Shown piece by piece: positions 26,879-34,642 of a stretch of 46,056 nucleotides of DNA. Source of the stretch: Rickettsia typhi (lineage in GTDB: Bacteria > Pseudomonadota > Alphaproteobacteria > Rickettsiales > UBA1997); contig CAMBFC010000011.1 of the NCBI GenBank assembly GCA_945865905.1, positions 1 to 46,056 on the forward strand, given 5' to 3'. The notes under the pieces were generated by a model. That model did not search any database. It was not told where the DNA came from and worked only from the letters and a program-made list of their open reading frames with translations. Positions within the stretch are counted from its first letter, which is position 1. Every line of letters starts with the position of its first letter. A program made the translations under genes and the position numbers.

Positions 26879-28168
26879 ATGCCTCCTTCCTTTGCTGCGC
26901 TTAATCAGCGTTCATTGCTAAGTTTTTTTAGACACGGTAGTTCAATAACAGTGGCAACACCACATTATTCGGATCTTCCAAGAAAAGCAGTATTTGATCA
27001 AGATCTAATCAGATTACCACCTTCAAAATTTGCCACAATACCCGTAATTCCAGCAAAATTAAAAGAGATTTTTGTTGATCGGATGGAGTCATCATTAAGA
27101 TCTGACTTTGTCAGTGCGGTTTCTTTGGTTACTAATCAAGAGGAGATAAAAAAATATGCAAAAATTCTAATCCAAACAATTAATGAGGGCGCTAAAAAAG
27201 GTGATGGTGCTTCAATTATAATGAAGCGAGTATTTGAACAATTTGCCAGGGGGTCAGTTACTCATTTTCATTTAACAGATAGTTTTGGAAAGAGGGTTAT
27301 TGATGCAAGCACTAATTTTAATCCAGAGTCTCGCCAAGAATTTGAGGATGGATCACCTGCAAATACAGATTTTCTCAAAAAAGTTGGCATAGATAATAGT
27401 GTTACTTTGCCCGCGGATTCTGCACAAAAAATATTAGAAGAATTAATTAATATTGGCTTTGCCTTTACCTCTCTTTACGCGATGGGATGTGGCTATCCAA
27501 ATCAAAAAGAGAGGCCAATATTTTGTTTTCGCACAACTCATCCGCAGCATCCTCATGTTGATTCCATAAACAGCACGCAAAGTATTGCTCTAGCTTTATA
27601 TGCAATTAATGCTGATGGTGTGGTCAAAACTTATGTTGCTGATATTGAGAAAATTCTATATTTTTTAACAGCAGAAGAGATTGATCTTTTGCGGCAAAAA
27701 GTTTTTTATATCCCGAGTGATAACGATTCTGATTATGGTAATAAAAAAGATTTATTTTCTATCTTAGAATTTAAGAGCAATGGAGAGCCTTTTGTAAGAT
27801 TTGATGGCAAGCCTGCCGCGATTCATATTGATGATTCTGTTGATAGATCTACAGCTCTCGAAATGATTGAGGTGATAGACAAAATTAATGTCGTAGTTGA
27901 GAGATTGTTAGAAACTGGCCAAATTGAAAGTATTGGTCTAAAAACTGGTGAATTCCTCTTTAATCGCAATCGATTAACTCTTCATGGTAGGCAGGATGAA
28001 AAAAATAAGTTTGGAGATGATGATACGATTTTTTTGGCTGACCCATCTCTTCTTACGCCTGCGGGCAATAAAAGAATGGTGAGCAGAATACTATCGGGAG
28101 CGCCTTCCATAAAAGAGGCGTCTACTACTCCGCTAAATTCTACGCAAACAGAACCGCAAATCAGATAG
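26879..28168 (+). CDS. Fe(II)/2-oxoglutarate oxygenase-like protein, metal site intact
   Basis: 429 residues, homologous along its whole length to the gene at 28889. The pattern HPHVDSI (H226, D228), then a long insert, then NRNRLTLHGR (H369, R371) matches the H-x-D...H iron triad and C-terminal LHGR of TauD/clavaminate-synthase-like oxygenases. THFHLTD (about 128-134) and CFRTTHPQ are shared with or parallel to the paralogue. The first 31 residues contain no Asp or Glu but several Arg, Ser, Leu and Phe, as in a mitochondrial presequence. Substrate unknown. Starts 6 bases after pntA2; its last 36 bases overlap the convergent rnpA end. Confidence 0.6.
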   Translation: MPPSFAALNQRSLLSFFRHGSSITVATPHYSDLPRKAVFDQDLIRLPPSKFATIPVIPAKLKEIFVDRMESSLRSDFVSAVSLVTNQEEIKKYAKILIQTINEGAKKGDGASIIMKRVFEQFARGSVTHFHLTDSFGKRVIDASTNFNPESRQEFEDGSPANTDFLKKVGIDNSVTLPADSAQKILEELINIGFAFTSLYAMGCGYPNQKERPIFCFRTTHPQHPHVDSINSTQSIALALYAINADGVVKTYVADIEKILYFLTAEEIDLLRQKVFYIPSDNDSDYGNKKDLFSILEFKSNGEPFVRFDGKPAAIHIDDSVDRSTALEMIEVIDKINVVVERLLETGQIESIGLKTGEFLFNRNRLTLHGRQDEKNKFGDDDTIFLADPSLLTPAGNKRMVSRILSGAPSIKEASTTPLNSTQTEPQIR

Positions 28169-28495
28169 AATGGTTTCGTAGCTTGCTGTTGCGATTTCTC
28201 TTCGTGCGATAATTATATAATCTTGGTGGTTTTTTCCGAGCTCGATCAGCAATATTTTAGATGCTTCGCGCAATCTTCTTTTGGCAAAATTTCTTGCAAC
28301 GGCATTGCCTACGGCCTTGCTGACGGTGAATCCGAGACGCATAAAATCTGCGGCATTTTTGCCTTTTAGCCTATCTTGCAGATAAAATTCTGGAGTTGGG
28401 AGAGTAATCAGGAGTAGGGTTTTAGCGTGAAACTTTTTGCCCTTCTTGCCAATATTTTGGAATTCGGTGGATTTTTTTATTCTGAGGATTTTCAC
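28133..28495 (-). CDS. rnpA: Ribonuclease P protein component
   Basis: Binds the catalytic RNA that matures tRNA 5' ends. The RNR-type signature is RNFAKRRLREA with the preceding GFTVSKAVGNAVA. The ORF is open to an ATG at 28549 (138 residues), but the family similarity begins at KILRIKKSTEFQNIG, so I prefer the GTG at 28495 (120 residues), the usual length. Follows rpmH, as in nearly all bacteria. Its 3' end overlaps the convergent oxygenase gene by 36 bases, an unusual intrusion. Confidence 0.88.
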   Translation of the reverse strand: MKILRIKKSTEFQNIGKKGKKFHAKTLLLITLPTPEFYLQDRLKGKNAADFMRLGFTVSKAVGNAVARNFAKRRLREASKILLIELGKNHQDYIIIARREIATASYETILSDLRFCLRRI

Positions 28496-28569
28496 TTTTT
28501 TAAAGTGTTGAGGCGAGCATTGGCGCGCTAAAAACTGCATTAATAGCAAAATTAAGCGCGCAAAATGAA

Positions 28570-28704
28570 TTAAGCTGAAAGAACCGAGCGACCTTTTAAG
28601 CGACGACGCGCAAGGACTTTTCTTCCGCCGACTGTAGCCATTCTGTGTCTAAAGCCGTGTCTTCTTTTTCTTACCAATTTGCTTGGCTGCCAAGTTCTTT
28701 TCAT
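28570..28704 (-). CDS. rpmH: 50S ribosomal protein L34
   Basis: 44 residues: [20 protein letters not shown]..., then [20 protein letters not shown], ending LSA. It is a small basic ribosomal protein of the large subunit, complete and of standard length. 74 bases upstream of the chosen rnpA start on the same strand. Confidence 0.97.
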   Translation of the reverse strand: MKRTWQPSKLVRKRRHGFRHRMATVGGRKVLARRRLKGRSVLSA

Positions 28705-28740
28705 ATAAGTGAATTACATCTAAATTAAAATAGGGGCTAG

Positions 28741-28768
28741 ATTTTATATTGCTGCGTTTAAAATGCAA
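28741..28768 (-). promoter_or_regulatory. rpmH-rnpA promoter
   Basis: On the minus strand TTGCAT (28768-28763) and TAAAAT (28746-28741) are 16 bases apart, about 37 bases before the rpmH ATG. Confidence 0.5.
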
Positions 28769-28806
28769 GATGGTTTATTTGGTGCCAAAAATAGATGATT
28801 TTGGTG

Positions 28807-28834
28807 TTGACAAAGCGCTTTTCTTTCTTAGATT
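28807..28834 (+). promoter_or_regulatory. Promoter of the second oxygenase-like gene
   Basis: A consensus -35 TTGACA (28807-28812) and TAGATT (28829-28834) at 16-base spacing point at the gene starting at 28889. It is the best -35 match noted in the window, and suggests the gene is expressed despite loss of metal ligands. Confidence 0.5.
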
Positions 28835-28888
28835 TTCAAGAATTGCACTTTTATGGTTTGGATGAAAATATTAATCAATGAATAAAAT

Positions 28889-30142
28889 ATGAGTAAGTTT
28901 TTTACATCTTTGCCCTTTCTTACAAAAACATCTATAGTTCTTGGAAAAAGCCCGGTTGCAATGCATTCTGTGCGTTATTCTTCACAAAAATATGGAAGCA
29001 CCCCAGGCTCTCATTGGGCAGCTGGTAGAGATCCGGCAGATGAGGCGGATTGGAAAGCGCAGGTGCTAGAAGAGGCTTATCCGAAAATAAAAGGTATGCC
29101 TCCGTCGAAGTTTGTTTATCTTCCTAAAATTTCTCCGGCAGTAAAAAATTACTTTGATAAAAATACATCTTCAGTTTTCTTAAAGCAGGGCTTTTTGGGG
29201 ATTTTTGATCCAACAAATATTAAGTGCGATGCTAAATCTTTGTATGAAATTTTAGTAAAAGAGGCAAAAACCGATAATGATGCTGCTGCGATGCTAAAGT
29301 TAATCAAGGATGTTGGCGCTGGAAAGATTACTCATGCTCATATAGGGGATGGAATGCCTTCTTTAAATATCGGAGGATTTATGCCTTCGGTACTTGAAGA
29401 TGTAATGCGCTCCATAGTTCGTGTGGATAATGACAGTACTTCAAAAAATGATACTTATGAGACTGCTTTGAGATATTGTCCAAGTATAGCTTTTGCTAAC
29501 GCGCTATTTAATAGTATTTCTGAAAGGAATTTTCCGGCGGCAATATCTCCAATTAATTGTTTTAGAACCACGGGAAGTCAATCGCTTTATAATCAAAGAG
29601 ATGTTGTTGGCAATGAAAGAATCATCGCTTCTGCCTTAGTTGGAATTGAAGCAGATGGTTCGGTGGTAACTTATGTTATGGATGCTGAACAGCTTGTGCA
29701 TTTTTTAACCGAAGAGGATAAGACTCTTTTGCAGCAGAAAGTTTTTTATCATCCCGAAAGTGCTTTTGGCACCGAAAGCCCCAGTAAACAATTTGCTTTG
29801 CTTGAGATCATTAATGGAAAGCCTTATCTAAAGCTTGAGCAGCATGTTTTTATTTCTAGAGATACGGGGGCTGATCATCAATTTAATAAAATTTTAGAAA
29901 AAATTGATGCTATAGTGGGGCATTTATTGGTCGAAGGCAAGATTACGAAGATGCCAATTAAAACTGGAGAATTTGCCATGATGGATAATGCTAGCGCGGC
30001 TTGGGGGCGTTATAATCAAAATGATGTGGTTCCTAATTTTGCGCCAGCAAAATCTGAGGGGCCATCGACAACAATAATTACTCCTGATGGCAAAACTTTA
30101 GAGAGAAGGGTTATGAATGTAAATGCAGTTGTCACTAGGTGA
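28889..30142 (+). CDS. Oxygenase-like paralogue with lost metal ligands (putative pseudoenzyme)
   Basis: 417 residues, paralogous to the gene at 26879: shared blocks include MPPSKFVYLPKI, KITHAHIGD, CFRTT, EADGSVVTYVMDAE, LLQQKVFYHP and KTGEFAM. At the metal site the paralogue's H-V-D is Q-R-D here (Q237, D239), and LHGR has become AWGR (W372), so both expected His ligands are gone while surrounding sequence is kept. The reading frame is intact and the promoter looks good. The first 47 residues lack Asp and Glu and contain K/R/S/F (ending VRYSSQKYGS), strongly presequence-like. A non-catalytic partner or effector is possible; function is not known. Confidence 0.6.
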   Translation: MSKFFTSLPFLTKTSIVLGKSPVAMHSVRYSSQKYGSTPGSHWAAGRDPADEADWKAQVLEEAYPKIKGMPPSKFVYLPKISPAVKNYFDKNTSSVFLKQGFLGIFDPTNIKCDAKSLYEILVKEAKTDNDAAAMLKLIKDVGAGKITHAHIGDGMPSLNIGGFMPSVLEDVMRSIVRVDNDSTSKNDTYETALRYCPSIAFANALFNSISERNFPAAISPINCFRTTGSQSLYNQRDVVGNERIIASALVGIEADGSVVTYVMDAEQLVHFLTEEDKTLLQQKVFYHPESAFGTESPSKQFALLEIINGKPYLKLEQHVFISRDTGADHQFNKILEKIDAIVGHLLVEGKITKMPIKTGEFAMMDNASAAWGRYNQNDVVPNFAPAKSEGPSTTIITPDGKTLERRVMNVNAVVTR

Positions 30143-30175
30143 TTTATATAAAGGAAAGGGGCGCCAAAATAATTG

Positions 30176-31255
30176 CTAAAATTCAGACCCTTTAAACCCA
30201 TAATGCTGCAAGAAGCGTAGGTCATTATCAAAAAACATTCGCAAATCTGTGATGCCATATTTTAGCATGGCGAGGCGCTCTACTCCTATTCCGAAGGCGA
30301 ATCCTTGGTATTTTTCGGCATCGATTTGGCAGTTTTTTAGCACATTGGGGTGGATCATTCCGCAGCCAAGGATTTCCATGAATTTGGTTTCACCTTTATC
30401 GGAAGATCCAATCTTGATGCGGCCTTGATCTATTGTGTAACCAATATCAACCTCAGCAGATGGCTCGGTGAAAGGGAAGAAACTTGGTCTAAAGCGCAAA
30501 TCAACATTTTTAACTTCAAAAAATTGGCGGAGAAATTCTTCCAAAACCCATTTGAGATGCGCCATATTAGTGGTTTCATCGACCATGAAGCCTTCAATTT
30601 GGTGAAACATTGGCGTGTGAGTTTGATCGGAATCACGACGAAAAACACGGCCTAAAGCTACAACGCGTAAAGGCGGCTTGCTTTCAAGCATTTTGCGAAT
30701 TTGCACGGTAGAGGTGTGAGTGCGCAGCAAAGTTTCGGCAGAATTTGCATCAGGTGCAGAATTTTTTTCGCGTTGCAAATAAAAAGTATCCTGCATCTGA
30801 CGCGCCGGATGGTTTTGTGGCATGTTTAGCGCGGTAAAATTATTAAAATCATTTTCAATTTCTGGGCCTTCGGCAAATTCAAAACCAAGACCAGCGAAAA
30901 TTTCACGGATTTCTTTTATAACTTTGCTAATTGGGTGAGCAAAACCTTGTGGATTCTTGCGTGAAGGTTCGGTAACATCAATTTTTTCTTGCGATAATTT
31001 TTTGTTTAATTCTTCATCGGCAAAAAATTCTTTTTTAGCATCGATTTGTTTGGTGATTTGATCGCGAAGCTTGTTAATTGTGGCTCCGAATGATTTTTTT
31101 TCTTCAACAGAAACATCTTTTAGCTGCGAGAAAAGTTCGGTTACCAAGCCTTTTTTGCCAAGAAATTTTACGCGAATTTCATCAAGTTGTTGCTCGCTCT
31201 TGAGCTCTAAGAATTGCGCGTTAAAATCATTGAGAATATTCTCGAAATTGTTCAT
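30176..31255 (-). CDS. pheS: Phenylalanyl-tRNA synthetase alpha subunit
   Basis: Catalytic class II subunit of the (alpha-beta)2 enzyme. 359 residues: N-terminal coiled coil (about 1-85), motif 2 around FRRDSDQTHTPMFHQIEGF, and motif 3 around GFAFGIGVERLAMLKYGI. GCGMIHPNVLKN is also characteristic. The beta-subunit gene pheT, normally next downstream, is absent here: the oxygenase-like gene converges instead. Only 15 bases separate its start codon from the divergent ABC permease. Confidence 0.95.
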   Translation of the reverse strand: MNNFENILNDFNAQFLELKSEQQLDEIRVKFLGKKGLVTELFSQLKDVSVEEKKSFGATINKLRDQITKQIDAKKEFFADEELNKKLSQEKIDVTEPSRKNPQGFAHPISKVIKEIREIFAGLGFEFAEGPEIENDFNNFTALNMPQNHPARQMQDTFYLQREKNSAPDANSAETLLRTHTSTVQIRKMLESKPPLRVVALGRVFRRDSDQTHTPMFHQIEGFMVDETTNMAHLKWVLEEFLRQFFEVKNVDLRFRPSFFPFTEPSAEVDIGYTIDQGRIKIGSSDKGETKFMEILGCGMIHPNVLKNCQIDAEKYQGFAFGIGVERLAMLKYGITDLRMFFDNDLRFLQHYGFKGSEF

Positions 31256-31270
31256 CTTAATTATATAAAA

Positions 31271-32038
31271 ATGGCTATTAACTGGTTCGGCGCCTTTACC
31301 CTCCTCAAGAAAGAAGTCTGGCGTTTTTTAAAAGTTTATCATCAAACTTTATTTTCGCCAGTCGTAAATATAATGTTATTTTTTGCGATATTTTGTCTGT
31401 CGATGGGCAGCCATGTGCCGATGGTGGGCGCGGTGCCTTTTCCGGTTTTTGTTTCTGCTGGTTTGATTATGATGGCGGCGATGCAAAATTCTTTCGCTAA
31501 CAGCTCATCTTCGATGGTGATGGGCAAGGTGATGGGGCATTTTATCGATTATTTAATGCCGCCGCTTGGTGCGTTTGAACTGCTTTTTGCTTTTACTGCT
31601 GGAGCGATTTTGCGTGGTTTGGCTGTTGGCTTGGTGGCGTTTATCACAATTTCATTTTTTGTTAAAATCACAGTTTTTAGTTTTGGTTTGATGATTTTTT
31701 ATGCCTTATTTTCTTGTGCATTTTTGGCGATGCTTGGGGTTTTATGCGGAATAGTTTCTGATACTTTTGATAATATGTCGGCGATTACTAGCTATATCGT
31801 GACGCCGCTTACCTTCTTATCGGGCACCTTTTATTCCACAAATTCTTTGCCAGAATTTTGGCGGAATGTTGCGCATTTTAATCCGTTTTTTTATATGATT
31901 GATGGCTTTCGTTATTCTTTGACGGGGCAGAGTGATGGGGATTTAACGGTTGGGGTGGTTTATGTTTTGGCGATTAATTTGGTGTTGGGTGGGGTGGTTT
32001 ATTGGTTGCTTAGGATTAGTTATAAGATTCGTAGTTGA
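31271..32038 (+). CDS. ABC-2 type transporter permease
   Basis: 255 residues from the ATG at 31271 (MAINWFGAFTLLKKEVWRF); an in-frame ATG at 31214 lies inside pheS and is rejected. Six membrane segments and the ABC-2 signature region VTPLTFLSGTFYSTNSLPEFWRNVAHFNPFFYMIDGFRY (given only as a landmark) place it in the YadH/NodJ-like exporter permeases. No ATPase gene adjoins, so the partner is encoded elsewhere. Divergent from pheS with a 15-base gap. Substrate unknown. Confidence 0.85.
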   Translation: MAINWFGAFTLLKKEVWRFLKVYHQTLFSPVVNIMLFFAIFCLSMGSHVPMVGAVPFPVFVSAGLIMMAAMQNSFANSSSSMVMGKVMGHFIDYLMPPLGAFELLFAFTAGAILRGLAVGLVAFITISFFVKITVFSFGLMIFYALFSCAFLAMLGVLCGIVSDTFDNMSAITSYIVTPLTFLSGTFYSTNSLPEFWRNVAHFNPFFYMIDGFRYSLTGQSDGDLTVGVVYVLAINLVLGGVVYWLLRISYKIRS

Positions 32039-32044
32039 GATTCC

Positions 32045-32188
32045 GTGATTTTTTGTAAAGGATGGGCTGGGCGAGGGACTCTGCTGCTCAGACACCGCAC
32101 CCATCTGATTTAAGCAAGCGTAGCTTGCGATGGGACGCAGAACTCGCCTCAGAGCCCCTCGCCCAGCCCATCCTTTACAAAAAATCAC
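32045..32188 (+). repeat. Hairpin element copy 3 (core forward) with locus-specific inverted arms
   Basis: Core 32079-32154 (76 bp) is a close copy of copy 1. Flanks 32045-32078 and 32155-32188 are reverse complements with one mismatch in 34, next to the core. The arms start 6 bases after the ABC permease stop, so the element could end that transcript, but no T-tail follows on the right (TGCACC). Confidence 0.9.
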
Positions 32189-32359
32189 TGCACCGAGTTT
32201 GTGGGGGAGATGGGGTGGTGGTGATTACCTATTTTTACTTAAAATATAGATTAATGGCGATTGTTTTTGCCAGATTGCAATCAGTTGAAAAATGCTAATG
32301 CATAAATTGCAGCAAATTTTACAAGATTTTAAATTTGGAATGCTTTAAATTTAAAAATC

Positions 32360-32522
32360 AGAGTTAGTTTTTTGTAATTTTAGTAAGTTAAATGGAGGAG
32401 GGGCTCTGAGGCGAGTTCTGCGCCCATCGCAAGCTATGCTTGCTTAAATCAGATGGGCGCGGTGTCTGAGCAGCAGAGCCCCTCCTCCATTTAACTTACT
32501 AAAATTACAAAAAACTAACTCT
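32360..32522 (-). repeat. Hairpin element copy 4 (core reversed) with locus-specific inverted arms
   Basis: Core 32404-32478 (75 bp), reverse orientation, nearly identical to copy 1 when flipped (loop ATA instead of GTA). Flanks 32360-32403 and 32479-32522 are perfect reverse complements over 44 bases; with the CTCTG/CAGAG ends the perfect stem is 49 bp. It lies 33 bases before the dprA start. Confidence 0.92.
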
Positions 32523-32555
32523 CTTTATTTATTTACAAAACACACACAAAAAACC

Positions 32556-33689
32556 ATGCAAATCACAACCCCAAAAAATCTCAGCGAAGCAGAAAAACTA
32601 AATTGGATCAGGCTTTCGCGTAGCGAAAACATTGGGCCGTCAACATTCTTTCGTTTGTTAGAAATTTTTCAAACCCCCACAAAAGCTCTAGAAAAATTGC
32701 CAGAATTTATTAAAGAAACCGGTGCTCGCAAGCTTAAAATTTGCACTCAAAGTATGGTTGATGATGAGCTTAGTAAGGTGCAAAAATATGGCGCCGAGAT
32801 GATTATTTTTTCTGATGAGTGCTACCCACGCTTGCTTCGCGAGATTTATGATCCGGCGCCAGTGTTAACTATTTTTGGCAGAAAAGATTTGCTCAATCAA
32901 GATTCGATGGCAATTGTTGGGCCGCGCAATGCTACATTTCATGCTTGCGCTTTTGCAAAAACTGTGGCGCAAGATTTGGGGCAAAATCAAATTACGATAG
33001 TTTCGGGATTGGCCAAGGGCATTGATGCGGCGGCACATCGTGGCGCATTAAAAACTGGCACAGTGGCGGTGATTGCGGGCGGAATCAATGATATTTATCC
33101 AGCTGAAAATGCTGAATTATATAAGCAAATTCGGCAAGAGGGCGTAATAATTTCTGAGCAGGTTTTTGATGGTCCGCCAAAAGGGGGCAATTTTATTCAG
33201 CGCAATCGGATAATTTCTGGTATGTCTTACGGCGTTTTGGTTGTTGAGGCGAGCATGCAATCAGGAAGCTTGGCAACGGCGCGTTTTTCGTTGGAGCAAG
33301 GGCGCGAAGTTTTTGTGGTGCCAGGATTTCCTACTGATCCGCGTTGCCATGGCAGCAATTTGTTGCTAGAAGATGGCGCAATATTTACGCAAGGGTCATC
33401 ACGAATTTTGCGCGAAATGCCAATTTTGCGCGCCAGATTTTCTGAGGCAGGAATGCTTGAAGAGCCTGATTCTGTTGATTTTGTAGGCCCAGAAATAAAA
33501 TTTCCTAGTGAGAGCGATATTGCAAAAGTGCGCGAAGAAATTTTGCAAAAAATTGGCTTTATGGCGATTTCTATTGAAGAAATTATTGCTGCAATTGGTG
33601 CGCCACATCGCTTGGTTAATATTGCTTTGGTGCAGTTAGAGTTAGCAGAAAAAGTTGCGGTGAGCGCTGGTAGAGTGGTGCGCAGATAG
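32556..33689 (+). CDS. dprA: DNA processing protein DprA
   Basis: Binds incoming single-stranded DNA and loads RecA during transformation. 377 residues: N-terminal SAM-like helices, Rossmann-like core with MAIVGPRNAT, IVSGLAKGIDAAAHRGAL and GGNFIQRNRIISGMSYGVLV, and a C-terminal winged-helix (about 300-377). All core motifs are intact. With recA and the PilB-like/prepilin genes in this window a competence role is plausible, though DprA is widely conserved without demonstrated competence. Copy 4 of the hairpin element sits in its 5' region. Confidence 0.94.
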   Translation: MQITTPKNLSEAEKLNWIRLSRSENIGPSTFFRLLEIFQTPTKALEKLPEFIKETGARKLKICTQSMVDDELSKVQKYGAEMIIFSDECYPRLLREIYDPAPVLTIFGRKDLLNQDSMAIVGPRNATFHACAFAKTVAQDLGQNQITIVSGLAKGIDAAAHRGALKTGTVAVIAGGINDIYPAENAELYKQIRQEGVIISEQVFDGPPKGGNFIQRNRIISGMSYGVLVVEASMQSGSLATARFSLEQGREVFVVPGFPTDPRCHGSNLLLEDGAIFTQGSSRILREMPILRARFSEAGMLEEPDSVDFVGPEIKFPSESDIAKVREEILQKIGFMAISIEEIIAAIGAPHRLVNIALVQLELAEKVAVSAGRVVRR

Positions 33690-33739
33690 TGCGCGCTTGA
33701 CTCGTCTATAATCTTTGAATATGAATAAATCTCTAGTTT

Positions 33740-34576
33740 ATGACAACGAAAATTGTTGGAATTCTAAATATTACGCCCGATTCATTTTCTGATGGAGGCA
33801 AGTTTGTCAAGCATTCGCAGGCTATTTCGCATTTGCAAAAAATGTTGAACGAAGGTGTTGCTATGGTGGATATTGGTGCAGAATCAACTCGTCCCAACGC
33901 TACCGCCATCAGCTCTGAAGAAGAATTGCAAAGATTAGAAAAAATCGTGCCACAAATTGTTGCGATAGTAGAAAAATTTAATTGCGATAATTCTAAGCAG
34001 GTTGAAATTAGCATCGATACCTATCACACACTTACAGCCAAAAGGGTTTATGAACAGGGCGTAAAAATCATCAATGATGTGAGTGGCTTAAAAGATCTTG
34101 AAATGGTAGAATTTATTGCACAAAAAAACATCAAAACAATTTTTATGCATAGCCTCTGCGTGCCCGCCAATCCTGATATAATCATCAATAAATCACTAAA
34201 TGTTACTAGCGAAATTCTGCAATGGGCTGTAGAAAAAATCGCCGATCTAGCAAAAAATGGCATCAAAAAATCACAATTAATTTTTGATCCCGGCATAGGA
34301 TTTTCTAAGGATGCCAACCAATCGCTTAAAATTATAAAACATATCAATGATTTTCGTCAACTTGGTTTGCCAATCTATGTTGGCCATTCTAAAAAAAGTT
34401 TTCTCGACGCTCTAAAAATCGAAGGCCTAAGCAATAACAAAGAAAGTCGCTCACAAAAAACCCTAATAATCTCAAAATATTTAGCGGCCATGGGCGTAGA
34501 TTATATAAGGGTTCATGATGTTTTAGAAAATAAAAACGCAATCGCCAAAAAAGAAAATTCACCAATAACCTTGTAA
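33740..34576 (+). CDS. folP: Dihydropteroate synthase
   Basis: Joins p-aminobenzoate and hydroxymethyl-dihydropterin pyrophosphate in folate synthesis; the sulfonamide target. 278 residues, TIM barrel. GILNITPDSFSDGG at residue 7, DIGAESTRPNA, FDPGIGFSKD and VGHSKKSFL match the family loops, and IRVHDV is the terminal motif. Starts 50 bases after dprA and is followed by the dnaK promoter region. Other folate genes are not in the window. Confidence 0.95.
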   Translation: MTTKIVGILNITPDSFSDGGKFVKHSQAISHLQKMLNEGVAMVDIGAESTRPNATAISSEEELQRLEKIVPQIVAIVEKFNCDNSKQVEISIDTYHTLTAKRVYEQGVKIINDVSGLKDLEMVEFIAQKNIKTIFMHSLCVPANPDIIINKSLNVTSEILQWAVEKIADLAKNGIKKSQLIFDPGIGFSKDANQSLKIIKHINDFRQLGLPIYVGHSKKSFLDALKIEGLSNNKESRSQKTLIISKYLAAMGVDYIRVHDVLENKNAIAKKENSPITL

Positions 34577-34604
34577 TTGCCAAGGTCAATTATTAAATTA
34601 TAAG
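34577..34604 (+). promoter_or_regulatory. dnaK promoter
   Basis: TTGCCA (34577-34582) and TATAAG (34599-34604) at 16-base spacing, directly after the folP stop. It is sigma-70-like; I see no clear sigma-32 or CIRCE sequence. Confidence 0.4.
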
Positions 34605-34642
34605 TGTCGCAGCAAAATCTATAAAAACCAAAAATAAATAAT

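Larger units (their letters stand above)
32039..32555. other. 517-base gene-free spacer with the second convergent pair of hairpin elements
   Basis: Between the ABC permease end and dprA. Holds hairpin element copies 3 and 4 (listed separately) and a central stretch with an imperfect AT-rich inverted repeat (GATTTTAAATTT ... AAATTTAAAAATC, about 32321-32359). Nothing else recognised. Confidence 0.8.

Noticed and set aside
21577..32522. Integron attC sites or a CRISPR array
   Set aside because: attC sites have conserved ends and variable centres, the reverse of what is seen; there are only four copies 10 kb apart with no spacer periodicity and no cas or integrase gene.
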